Of a stretch of DNA of 64,000 nt, positions 28,581 to 35,813 are shown piece after piece. The position numbers and the translations under genes were made by a program. Numbering within the stretch: position 1 is the stretch's first letter; every line of letters starts with the position of its first letter. The stretch comes from Beduini massiliensis. Its GTDB lineage: Bacteria; Bacillota_I; Bacilli_A; Erysipelotrichales; Coprobacillaceae. The notes beneath the pieces are model-generated. The model was given only the letters and a program-made list of their open reading frames with translations, was not told the DNA's origin and did no database searches. The stretch covers positions 1 to 64,000 of the forward strand of contig NZ_CDPP01000006.1 in the NCBI RefSeq assembly GCF_000829905.1, in the 5' to 3' direction.

Positions 28581-29495
28581 TTATTTTGCAAGTTCATTTT
28601 CAATGACAGATTTCAGTCGTTCGATATATTCAACCGCTAATTTAGATAATGTCATATTTTTATGTGTCAAATAGCCGACGGTTAACTTATCTTCTATTTC
28701 CAGTGGTACGGCAATGATACTGTTTCCGTTCAGATCCGAACTTAATACCCCGGTGGAGATTGTATAGCCGTTTAATCCAATCAACAGATTGAATAAAGTA
28801 GCACGATCGCTGACTTTAATATTCTTTTTTCTAGAAATCGTACTCAAAATTTCTTCTGAAAAATGAAAGGAGTTATATTCTCCCTGTTCAAAAGATAAAT
28901 AAGGATAATCCTCCAAATCTTCCAAAGTAATTTTATCTTTGTTTGACAAAGGATGACCCGCACTGATAAAAACATGAGCAGAAGCTAGAAATAAAGGATG
29001 AAACTCTAAAGCTGCTTCTTTTATTAGTTTACGAATGACCTTTTCATTAAAGGCATTGAGATAGAGTACCCCTACTTCACTTCGTAAGTTTTTAAGATCA
29101 TCAATAATCTCGTAAGTGCGTGTTTCCCGTAAAGTAAATTCATACTCATTATTCGCGTATTTCTCCACCAGTTCGACGAAGGCATTCACGGCAAACGCAT
29201 AATGCTGAGCAGATACCGAAAAATGCTGAGGTGGCAGCTGTTTATTATGATAACGGCTTTCTAACAGTTCCACCTGTTCGTAAACCTGTTTTGCATAACT
29301 TAGAAATTCGATTCCCTCTTCAGACAAACGAATCCCTTTATTGGTTCTTTGAAAAATCGTAATGCCGAATTCGTCTTCCAACTCCTTTATGGCATTAGAT
29401 AAGCTGGGCTGAGATATAAACAGGGATTTAGCCGCTTCATTAATCGATCCGCATTTTGCTGTGGTGAGGATATATTTTAATTGCTGTAGTGTCAT
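28581..29495 (-). CDS. LysR family transcriptional regulator
   Basis: The 304-residue protein starts with the typical DNA-binding domain (LQQLKYILTTAKCGSINEAAKSLFISQPSLSNAIKELEDEFGITIFQR), which resembles CysL/CbbR-type regulators in Firmicutes. The effector domain includes LEDYPYLSFEQGEYNSFHFSEEIL and LIGLNGYTISTGVLSSDLNG. Its target is not visible: the gene faces the tRNA cluster on one side and converges with glmM on the other. A 7-bp inverted repeat upstream suggests autoregulation. Confidence 0.92.
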   Translation of the reverse strand: MTLQQLKYILTTAKCGSINEAAKSLFISQPSLSNAIKELEDEFGITIFQRTNKGIRLSEEGIEFLSYAKQVYEQVELLESRYHNKQLPPQHFSVSAQHYAFAVNAFVELVEKYANNEYEFTLRETRTYEIIDDLKNLRSEVGVLYLNAFNEKVIRKLIKEAALEFHPLFLASAHVFISAGHPLSNKDKITLEDLEDYPYLSFEQGEYNSFHFSEEILSTISRKKNIKVSDRATLFNLLIGLNGYTISTGVLSSDLNGNSIIAVPLEIEDKLTVGYLTHKNMTLSKLAVEYIERLKSVIENELAK

Positions 29496-29511
29496 TATTT
29501 CACCTTCTTTT

Positions 29512-29533
29512 TTATGGCTTTATAGTGCCATAA
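29512..29533 (-). promoter_or_regulatory. Inverted repeat upstream of the second LysR gene
   Basis: TTATGGC-N8-GCCATAA is a perfect 7-bp inverted repeat, 16 bases upstream of the start codon, followed by a palindromic CCTATAGG at 29535-29542. It is a candidate autoregulatory LysR operator. Confidence 0.45.
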
Positions 29534-29574
29534 TCCTATAGGTTGGTCAAGTATAAAAAAAGTAATAAAAAGTG

Positions 29575-29603
29575 TTGCATTTATAATTATGTCATGATAT
29601 TAT
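29575..29603 (+). promoter_or_regulatory. Promoter of the first tRNA-Asn/Glu pair
   Basis: TTGCAT, 17-base spacer, TATTAT, about 15 bases before the first tRNA. A near-identical copy stands before the second cluster. Confidence 0.75.
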
Positions 29604-29620
29604 AAATAGGCATTAGAAAT

Positions 29621-29696
29621 GCTTGAATAGCTCAGTTGGTAGAGCAATCGGCTGTTAACCGATCGGTCGTAGGTTCGAGTCCTACTTCAAGCGCCA
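29621..29696 (+). tRNA. tRNA-Asn (GTT), copy 1
   Basis: Cloverleaf reads directly: acceptor GCTTGAA/TTCAAGC, D stem GCTC/GAGC, anticodon stem ATCGG/CCGAT with loop CTGTTAA, T stem GTAGG/CCTAC, encoded CCA. Confidence 0.97.
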
Positions 29697-29701
29697 TATG
29701 T

Positions 29702-29777
29702 GGCCTGTTGGAGAAACGGTTAACTCACATGCCTTTCACGCATGCATTCACGGGTTCGAATCCCGTACAGGTCACCA
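29702..29777 (+). tRNA. tRNA-Glu (TTC), copy 1
   Basis: Acceptor GGCCTGT/ACAGGTC, anticodon stem CATGC/GCATG with loop CTTTCAC, T stem ACGGG/CCCGT, encoded CCA. Confidence 0.96.
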
Positions 29778-29786
29778 TTTACAATC

Positions 29787-29809
29787 AGCGTTGGGAACAA
29801 CGTTTTTAT
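29787..29809 (+). terminator. Terminator after the first tRNA pair
   Basis: AGCGTTG/CAACGTT with GGAA loop and one G-U pair, followed by TTTATTTTT. It makes the first Asn-Glu pair a separate transcript. Confidence 0.8.
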
Positions 29810-29910
29810 TTTTGCACGGGGGTACATAACTATTATTTTAAATTTTTTAATAATTTCTTTAAAAATTGTTAAAGATATTAATGTATAGTATATGTAAAGG
29901 GGGATTCACA

Positions 29911-29991
29911 ATGACAGCCGAATTAGAAAAAAATATTATCTTTGCGGTGATGTTTATTGCCGGAATGTTACTAGTTTTAGCACAAATGTAA
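29911..29991 (+). CDS. 26-residue putative membrane peptide
   Basis: A short ORF with strong Shine-Dalgarno AAAGGGGG lies between the two tRNA blocks. The peptide starts MTAELEKN and continues with a hydrophobic helix (IIFAVMFIAGMLLVLAQ) ending in a Met, so a single membrane span is likely. It has no known family that I recognise. TATAGT at 29884-29889 may be a -10, and a 7-bp inverted repeat TCTTTAA/TTAAAGA lies just upstream. The stop codon is followed nine bases later by the -35 of the second tRNA promoter. Possible roles are a membrane micro-protein or a toxin-like peptide; neither is shown. Confidence 0.5.
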   Translation: MTAELEKNIIFAVMFIAGMLLVLAQM

Positions 29992-29999
29992 AAAAAGTG

Positions 30000-30028
30000 T
30001 TGCAATTAAGTTTCATCCATGCTATTAT
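30000..30028 (+). promoter_or_regulatory. Promoter of the six-tRNA cluster
   Basis: TTGCAA, 17-base spacer, TATTAT, embedded in an AAAAAGTGTTGCA context shared with the first promoter. Confidence 0.75.
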
Positions 30029-30045
30029 TTAAAAGCACTGGAAAT

Positions 30046-30121
30046 GCTTGAATAGCTCAGTTGGTAGAGCAATCGGCTGTTAACCGATCGGTCGTAGGTT
30101 CGAGTCCTACTTCAAGCGCCA
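30046..30121 (+). tRNA. tRNA-Asn (GTT), copy 2
   Basis: Identical over its whole length to copy 1, with encoded CCA. Confidence 0.97.
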
Positions 30122-30124
30122 TGT

Positions 30125-30200
30125 GGCCTGTTGGAGAAACGGTTAACTCACATGCCTTTCACGCATGCATTCACGGGTTCGAATCCCGTACAGGTCACCA
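30125..30200 (+). tRNA. tRNA-Glu (TTC), copy 2
   Basis: Identical to copy 1; the spacer to tRNA-Asn is two bases shorter (3 versus 5). Confidence 0.96.
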
Positions 30201-30206
30201 TTTTTT

Positions 30207-30282
30207 GGAGGTTTAGCTCAGTTGGGAGAGCATCTGCCTTACAAGCAGAGGGTCAGCGGTTCGAGCCCGTTAACCTCCACCA
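30207..30282 (+). tRNA. tRNA-Val (TAC)
   Basis: Acceptor GGAGGTT/AACCTCC, anticodon stem TCTGC/GCAGA with loop CTTACAA, T stem AGCGG/CCGTT, encoded CCA. Confidence 0.96.
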
Positions 30283-30290
30283 TTTTTTTT

Positions 30291-30366
<76 letters not shown>

Positions 30367-30374
30367 TATTTAAT

Positions 30375-30450
30375 GACCCGCTAGCTCAGTCGGTAGAGCA
30401 TCTGACTTTTAATCAGAGGGTCAGGCGTTCGAGTCGCCTGCGGGTCACCA
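30375..30450 (+). tRNA. tRNA-Lys (TTT)
   Basis: Acceptor GACCCGC/GCGGGTC, anticodon stem TCTGA/TCAGA with loop CTTTTAA, T stem AGGCG/CGCCT, encoded CCA. Confidence 0.96.
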
Positions 30451-30468
30451 TTTTAATTAAATAGATAT

Positions 30469-30552
30469 GCGGGTGTGGCGAAACTGGCAGACGCACTAGA
30501 CTTAGGATCTAGCGCCTATGGCATGCAGGTTCAAGTCCTGTCACCCGCACCA
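30469..30552 (+). tRNA. tRNA-Leu (TAG)
   Basis: Class II tRNA of 84 bases with a long variable arm (CGCCTATGGCAT). Acceptor GCGGGTG/CACCCGC, anticodon stem CTAGA/TCTAG with loop CTTAGGA, encoded CCA. Confidence 0.96.
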
Positions 30553-30563
30553 TTGAAATGAAC

Positions 30564-30605
30564 GCTTCAAAACCTTTATTTATAAAGGATTTGGAGCTTT
30601 TTTAT
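30564..30605 (+). terminator. Terminator of the tRNA cluster
   Basis: GCTTCAAA/TTTGGAGC outer stem plus CCTTTA/TAAAGG inner stem separated by one mismatch, followed by T6. Confidence 0.85.
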
Positions 30606-30886
30606 TTAACTGATTATTAGCCCGGTATTAGGCACACCCTAACAAGCGAATTTATATCTGGTAAGTTCAATGCTTATTACAGTATGAGATATAAAGCGAT
30701 CCTTTACAAGTTGGATAATCTTAATATAAAAAAACAAACTAGTTTACTGCTTTCCCTTTCTTTAAAATAGAGTCTGCATGTGATTTAAGAATTTATTGTA
30801 TCAAAGAAAACAGACTAGCGTTCTATATCATCTTTTTATAAAGATCGCCAATCCGCTTGTCATAATATACTTTATAGCGATTTCAA
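30606..30886. other. Gene-free stretch after the tRNA cluster
   Basis: No ORF with a plausible RBS is visible. A loose GTCTG/CAGAC inverted repeat (about 30772 and 30825) is too far apart for a convincing terminator. No copy of the tRNA-Leu 3' end is present that would mark an integration site. Confidence 0.5.
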
Positions 30887-31234
30887 TCACACGATATTCT
30901 CCCCTAAGATTATTTTAGGCATCGTGGTTAAACATCTATTCCAGCGTTTGTAGAATTTCTCTACACCAAGTTTAGATACTCTCGCATGAGCTTCTTCATT
31001 TTCCAAAACCCAATATAAAACATAGGTTACTTTACCAATATTTCTTGTAAGGCGAACAGGCAATTCACCTTCTTTAACCGCATTAAAATCTTTTTGTCTA
31101 TGTGTTCGTTTTATATAGTGTACATCAATAACACCTTCTTGCTTTAGATAAAAATCAGCAACTTCTTTCATCAATTCTTCAATTTCATCTAATTTTGTTA
31201 ATTTCGCTTCATATATACATATTTCATTAAACAT
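30887..31234 (-). CDS. Small protein, possible dimeric alpha/beta barrel
   Basis: The 115-residue protein has an N-terminal strand-helix (NEICIYEAKLTKLDEIEELMKEVADFYLKQEGVIDVHYIKRTHR) like antibiotic biosynthesis monooxygenase (ABM)-fold proteins, and a later strand KVTYVLYWVLENEEAHA fitting the second half of such a fold. The C-terminal FYKRWNRCLTTMPKIILGENIV also fits. This is pattern similarity, not a firm family call. The start is chosen behind GGAGG, seven codons inside the longest frame. It follows the TfoX-like gene by 33 bases in one likely operon. Confidence 0.6.
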   Translation of the reverse strand: MFNEICIYEAKLTKLDEIEELMKEVADFYLKQEGVIDVHYIKRTHRQKDFNAVKEGELPVRLTRNIGKVTYVLYWVLENEEAHARVSKLGVEKFYKRWNRCLTTMPKIILGENIV

Positions 31235-31267
31235 AAAACGCCTCCACAAATTCATATTTATATAAGT

Positions 31268-31528
31268 CTATTTTTCTTTTAAGCTATCACTAAATTGCTT
31301 TAGATCAAGTTTAACTTCATCCGGAAGTTTATCATAATCAATATTATCGATTGCACCTTGTAAGGCATACAAATGAACCAAACATACATTTGGATATTGT
31401 TTTTTTAATTGACAAAACACTTCTTTACTCCCTAATCTAATTAAATCTTCCGATGACCCCACGCCAATTGAGAAAAGCTTTGTTTTCATTTCTTTTCCAA
31501 TGTTTAACATACTATCTAAACTTCCCAT
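31268..31528 (-). CDS. TfoX C-terminal domain protein
   Basis: The 86-residue protein consists of a stand-alone TfoX_C domain: LNIGKEMKTKLFSIGVGSSEDLIRLGSKEVFCQLKKQYPN and VCLVHLYALQGAIDNIDYDKLP match the helix-hairpin-helix-like family. In proteobacterial TfoX/Sxy this domain accompanies a competence regulator, but isolated domains in Firmicutes have no assigned role. AAAGGAGAT selects the ATG six codons inside the longest frame. Confidence 0.8.
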   Translation of the reverse strand: MGSLDSMLNIGKEMKTKLFSIGVGSSEDLIRLGSKEVFCQLKKQYPNVCLVHLYALQGAIDNIDYDKLPDEVKLDLKQFSDSLKEK

Positions 31529-31946
31529 AGAATATCTCCTTTTCAAATGTTAATTTACAAAAATATTATATCATTATAGTGGTCGCTTTAATAGTATATC
31601 TAAATCGTATAAAAATTCTATTCATCGCTTTAAGTGACGATTTCGTTTCCTTACTTTTTTCTGCAATAACAAATTCACATCTTTTGTACATTGAGAACTT
31701 TGATTGACTTTGTTGCTTCACGAAAGCTCATGTTTTTTAAAGCGAAAATTTGTTATAATTTATATAAGCCTTGAATGAGGAATGATCCGTTTATAATCTT
31801 TCCATCGTTTAGCCATTCTTCAAAAATTGTCATACTTATTAGATAAGCCCAAAAGCTCGATCAGGTAATTTATTAATATATGAATGGAATTGGAATTTCC
31901 ATTAAGCAATGAGATACAGAACAAAATAGGTAAAGGAGGTTGTCTG
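31529..31946. other. Divergent intergenic region before the 433-residue gene
   Basis: A TATAAT near 31755 could serve the plus-strand gene, with an unusually long leader of about 190 bases. A minus-strand promoter for the TfoX-like gene is expected near 31600 but is not distinct. No gene or riboswitch motif is recognised. Confidence 0.4.
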
Positions 31947-33248
31947 ATGGAATTATTAGATGAATTATGGTTATTAAAACAAATATATACAAACAATAGC
32001 TATTGGGATGACGAAAAAAATGTATGCCTGCACCCTATCCCCCCTTCCCTATCAAAAGAGGAACTGAAAAATATGAACAATAAACCCAATACGATCATTT
32101 ATATGGCACACAATGAATGTATTGACAAATTGAAAAGATTGGCACAAAAAATCACTTTGGAACAGGCTGCACAAAGTTTCGTTTCTTCATTATGGTCTGC
32201 TCCCATAATTTGGAGGTCTGAACTTACAGCAAAACTACTAGCTATGAAAATGCCGGATCACGATATTTTAACTTATACGGGATCTAAAGACACATGTAAA
32301 ATTTGTGGGTATAGGGATTACAGCAGAGATGCTTCGTTCATATGGTATCAAGGAATGACGACTGGTACACCATTAGATGGGGATATATTGGCACATTGTA
32401 TTTTATTAGAAAAAATGGAAAAGATGGTTAGACCGGTTCCGACACAGGATGATATTTGGATCTTTAGAGCTATTCTAACAATACTAAGGAATTTACCTAA
32501 AAATATGAGGTATGGTAAAGTCCGAGAAATACTCTTAAAAGAAAAGCTATTACCAACAAATAATAAAAGTGCCTGCACTTCTTTATTAGAAAGTTTGGCG
32601 TTAATCGGTATTCTTGATACTCCCCAGTACCCAGGTTTATATACTGAATATACGCATTATGCAATCAGAGATCATCGCCCCAGTATCAAAACAGAAGTAC
32701 AGGCGCCCTTAGCATGGTGGAACTCTGCCATTGGGGTTAATGAAGAAACCTTGCAAAACCTATTTCCTATGTTTGATTGTACTTCAATTTCTTTAGATAC
32801 GAGACCTAAAATGAAAAAAGAAGAGACGCTGATTGGACAGTTGGCTAAAAAGAAAAAGCCTAGAGAGAAGATTATAAAGACACCTATATCTGTAGGTAAA
32901 GGAAAGGTACAAGCGGGTGATGTCTATGCCATTAGGATAAGAGAAGGTGTATGGGTTAGTGTTTATTGCCACAATGTCGATGAAACAAACAACAAAGTTA
33001 AAGTCGAATTTTTAGAAGGCGTATTTGATCATATGCCATTAGCAAAAGAGTTACTATCAGCGTTTAAACGTAGACCGAGTGGCCGTTGGCAGCAGTGGAC
33101 ATCTTCAATAGAGAAAACAAGTTGGGTTCGCCGTATTGCCAGAGGGGTTCCCTGTCCATATACAGATGAAAAAGAACCGGATCGAATCCCTTTTGGAAGT
33201 GCTGGCGATTTAAAGTATTTAGCGAAATGGTGTTTCTCAAATATCTAA
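31947..33248 (+). CDS. Unrecognised 433-residue protein with CxxC motif
   Basis: I do not recognise a family. The start is the ATG behind AAAGGAGGTTGTCTG. The N-terminal 100 residues are helical with the phrase PIPPSLSKEEL; next is DTCKICGYRDYSR (about residue 116), a single CxxC that could bind zinc with partners elsewhere. A helical middle (FRAILTILRNLPKNMRYGKVREILLKEKLL) resembles a winged-helix arrangement. A Lys-rich linker (AKKKKPREKI) precedes a C-terminal beta-rich module (GDVYAIRIREGVWVSVYCHNVDETNNKVKVEFLEG). No signal peptide or membrane span is seen. It stands alone with a terminator-like hairpin about 140 bases downstream. Confidence 0.6.
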   Translation: MELLDELWLLKQIYTNNSYWDDEKNVCLHPIPPSLSKEELKNMNNKPNTIIYMAHNECIDKLKRLAQKITLEQAAQSFVSSLWSAPIIWRSELTAKLLAMKMPDHDILTYTGSKDTCKICGYRDYSRDASFIWYQGMTTGTPLDGDILAHCILLEKMEKMVRPVPTQDDIWIFRAILTILRNLPKNMRYGKVREILLKEKLLPTNNKSACTSLLESLALIGILDTPQYPGLYTEYTHYAIRDHRPSIKTEVQAPLAWWNSAIGVNEETLQNLFPMFDCTSISLDTRPKMKKEETLIGQLAKKKKPREKIIKTPISVGKGKVQAGDVYAIRIREGVWVSVYCHNVDETNNKVKVEFLEGVFDHMPLAKELLSAFKRRPSGRWQQWTSSIEKTSWVRRIARGVPCPYTDEKEPDRIPFGSAGDLKYLAKWCFSNI

Positions 33249-33616
33249 GAGTATAATACCGATACAGATTATGAACAAGTCAACCGGATTGTATGATGTC
33301 GATCGTGAAAATAATTAAGATTCCCTATTTAGCCAAAAAGTAAGGTCAACGCCTATTCCTTTTGTTGATACAAAATGTTTATTAGTCTCAAATCCATGAA
33401 TGGGTTTGAGATTTTTTATAATGAATATGATTTTGTTAGATATAGGCAACTTGCATATTCATTGAATACAAAAGGAAAATGATTTTTTCGAGAATCACTG
33501 TTATAATAGAGGTATGGATGGTTTGATAAATCATTGTGTTGTGAAAATGTGTATAGAAAATCACTCAATTTTACTTATTTCAAAGATAAGAACTTGCAAA
33601 CAATAGAACATATGTA
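33249..33616. other. Intergenic region with terminator and AraC promoter
   Basis: A strong plus-strand terminator lies at 33387-33418 (CTCAAATCCA/TGGGTTTGAG, TGAA loop, then T6). TATAAT at 33502-33507 is the likely -10 of the AraC gene, with no good -35 and a leader of about 100 bases. The short stretch before the terminator (33271-33318) encodes an isolated 15-residue frame that may be debris. Confidence 0.6.
33387..33418 (+). terminator. Terminator downstream of the 433-residue gene
   Basis: Ten-bp stem CTCAAATCCA/TGGGTTTGAG closed by TGAA and followed by ATTTTTT. Confidence 0.8.
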
Positions 33617-34660
33617 ATGAATTTGAAAGGAGGACAGCACTTTCCCCATTCCTTAGAGGAAATGAGTTTCTGTGCTTATATGTGTATGAATCGTCAAGTA
33701 GATGAAATGCTAAACAAACAGGAAAAACAGGAACAGACCGTCTACCAGTCTGCCGAGTTATTGTTGGAGATGATACGCTCTGATTTTGTAAACAGTAAAG
33801 ATATTATCGCTTTGTTAAATACCAAAGCAGGCACGCTGCCTGAATTTTTTCATATGACAAAGATATCGCAGCCACACGATATCAAAGAAATTCCAATCCG
33901 CCAATCAAAACAATTTCATGTGGCAAAACATACATTAAGTCAGATTCCTTATTTTCACAGTCATGAAGGATATGAGTTGATTTATGTCCTTCAAGGGTGC
34001 TGTAAACAACGATTTCTTGTTTCAAACACGTCGTTGACCCTCCAAGAACGTCAAGCCTGTTTACTTAGTCCGGGAACGATTCACGCAATAGAGAGATCTA
34101 GGACGCAAGATAAAATACTCAAATTTATGCTGCCAACTGAATTGTTAGAAGAAACAGAGGGGCTTTCGATGAAGAATTTAGATTCCCCAATCACCGTTTT
34201 TGATAACTGGTCATTGAAAGCTGATTTCTATATACAAGCTCTGGCGATAGAAGCCTACACAAAAGACCCTTTATGGCAGGTAGCAGTGCGTAGTTACCTA
34301 ACCTTGCTTTTTGTTGAATTATCACGCAAACATCTTAATAAGGACTTCTCTATTTTGCTGGAAGATTATCTGTCTAGCCATATACAACATGCTACTTTAA
34401 AAGAGTTCGCGGATTACATAGGCTATAGTGCGGATTACACCGGTTATCGAATTCGCAAAGAAATGGGTCAGAGCTTTTCGGATATGGTAGTCGAAATGAA
34501 AATGAAGAAAGCGGCGCAAATGCTCATTCATACGTTTGAATCCATTGAAGGAATTGCACAAATACTGGGATATTCCACTCTATCTGGATTATATAAACAA
34601 TTTCAGCGATCTTATGGTGTGACGCCAGGGCAATATCGAAAGCTTTGGAAAAAGCAATGA
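33617..34660 (+). CDS. AraC family regulator with cupin sensor domain
   Basis: The 347-residue protein has a helical N-terminus, a cupin-like sensor (PYFHSHEGYELIYVLQGCCKQRFL and LLSPGTIHAIERS, about residues 115-175) and a C-terminal double helix-turn-helix (TLKEFADYIGYSADYTGYRIRKEMGQSFSDMVVEMKMKKAAQML, then SIEGIAQILGYSTLSGLYKQFQRSYGVTPGQYRK). It would sense a sugar or other small molecule. The start is uncertain: the AAAGGAGG here lies after the first ATG, while an ATG 15 codons later has only AGAGGAA nearby. The next gene, an APH-fold kinase, may be a target. Confidence 0.85.
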   Translation: MNLKGGQHFPHSLEEMSFCAYMCMNRQVDEMLNKQEKQEQTVYQSAELLLEMIRSDFVNSKDIIALLNTKAGTLPEFFHMTKISQPHDIKEIPIRQSKQFHVAKHTLSQIPYFHSHEGYELIYVLQGCCKQRFLVSNTSLTLQERQACLLSPGTIHAIERSRTQDKILKFMLPTELLEETEGLSMKNLDSPITVFDNWSLKADFYIQALAIEAYTKDPLWQVAVRSYLTLLFVELSRKHLNKDFSILLEDYLSSHIQHATLKEFADYIGYSADYTGYRIRKEMGQSFSDMVVEMKMKKAAQMLIHTFESIEGIAQILGYSTLSGLYKQFQRSYGVTPGQYRKLWKKQ

Positions 34661-34680
34661 CAATATCGTATCAGGAATAA

Positions 34681-34724
34681 AAACCGCCTTTTCAGGATAA
34701 AGACACTGAACAGGCGGTTCCTTT
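34681..34724 (+). terminator. Hairpin after the AraC gene
   Basis: AACCGCCT/AGGCGGTT with inner TTCAG/CTGAA. The downstream T-run is short (CCTTTATAAT), so this may be a weak terminator or attenuator ahead of the kinase gene. Confidence 0.55.
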
Positions 34725-34759
34725 ATAATAAGATTAGGATTTAAAACAGGGTGAACGTG

Positions 34760-35788
34760 ATGAAAAGCAAAACAAAACAGCAATTAAAAAAATCAGATAT
34801 AAGCCTCTTGGTAAATAAACATTTTGGTACTAGGAATTTTCACATCTCTGAATTAAACGGCGGTATGTTCAATACGATTTACCAAATTTATTTTGAGGAT
34901 ACTAACCAAACTGTCATATTGAAAGTTGGTGCTGTTTTCAATCAATGTTTGCTTAGCTACGAACAAGATTTGATACCGGTGGAAGTCGAATGCTATCATT
35001 TGATTCAAGAACACACCTCAATACCGACACCTAATGTACTAGCTTATGATTTCAGTAAAAAGGAAATACCTAGCCATTATTTTTTCATGACAGCTTTGCA
35101 AGGGGCTCCTTTATCGAAGATAAAACACTCCCTTAGTAAAAAAGAGTTATCCCAGATCCGCAGACAACAGGCAAGCTATCTAACCCAATTACATGAAATC
35201 CACGGTCAATATTTTGGCTATTTTACAGATGAAGACAGCAAACAATATTCTACTTGGAGAAATGCTTTTCTTGCTATGTTTCAGCAACTGCTTCAAGATG
35301 CACATCAAAGAAACATCCGTTTACCATATGATCAAATTGCAGCTGTACTCGAAAAAAATACAGATTTATTGACTCAGGTTGAAAGACCTAGCCTAGTGAT
35401 GTTTGATTGTCATGATGGAAACTTACTTGTGAAGAATAATGGCAATGGGTATGAGGTGGAAGGAATCCTAGACTTTGAGCGTGCATTCTGGGGAGACCCC
35501 ATCGCTGACCTTTCCGCACCATTCGTATTTACGGACAATATTCTCTCAAAAACAGACTTTATTCAAGGATACCTAAAACTCCATCATAAAAATAGTTTTT
35601 CTGACGATGATAACCGCAAATACCAATTATATCGTCTTTATCTAATGACAATCATGGCTTGTGAGGTAGGACGATACGGCTTTTTCTATGGCTTGCTGCA
35701 AGGGTTGTGGGCAAAAAGAGAAATTAAGAAATGCTTGAAAAAACTTAATTTATTCACTTCATTAAACCCAATCTCAACAATAAAATAA
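34760..35788 (+). CDS. Aminoglycoside phosphotransferase (APH)-fold kinase
   Basis: The 342-residue protein has the APH/choline-kinase layout: an N-lobe with LNGGMFNTIYQIYFED and the ATP-binding Lys in TVILKVG, then the catalytic loop VMFDCHDGNLLV and the metal-binding ILDFERAFWGDPIADLS. The usual HGDxxxxN motif is altered to MFDCHDGN: the catalytic Asp and the Asn remain, but the first His is Met. The substrate may be an antibiotic, a sugar or choline; none can be chosen from sequence. The ATG is taken over a GTG nine bases upstream. It follows the AraC gene in the same direction. Confidence 0.82.
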   Translation: MKSKTKQQLKKSDISLLVNKHFGTRNFHISELNGGMFNTIYQIYFEDTNQTVILKVGAVFNQCLLSYEQDLIPVEVECYHLIQEHTSIPTPNVLAYDFSKKEIPSHYFFMTALQGAPLSKIKHSLSKKELSQIRRQQASYLTQLHEIHGQYFGYFTDEDSKQYSTWRNAFLAMFQQLLQDAHQRNIRLPYDQIAAVLEKNTDLLTQVERPSLVMFDCHDGNLLVKNNGNGYEVEGILDFERAFWGDPIADLSAPFVFTDNILSKTDFIQGYLKLHHKNSFSDDDNRKYQLYRLYLMTIMACEVGRYGFFYGLLQGLWAKREIKKCLKKLNLFTSLNPISTIK

Positions 35789-35813
35789 CATAACAGAAAG
35801 GTGGCAAACAGTT

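Noticed and set aside
30553-30886. Possible integration site at the 3' end of tRNA-Leu
   Set aside because: No direct repeat of the tRNA end was found in the following accessory region, and no integrase or transposase is present.
33271-33318. 15-codon frame beginning MNKSTGLYDVDREN after the 433-residue gene
   Set aside because: No Shine-Dalgarno site and no continuation; at most debris of a lost gene.
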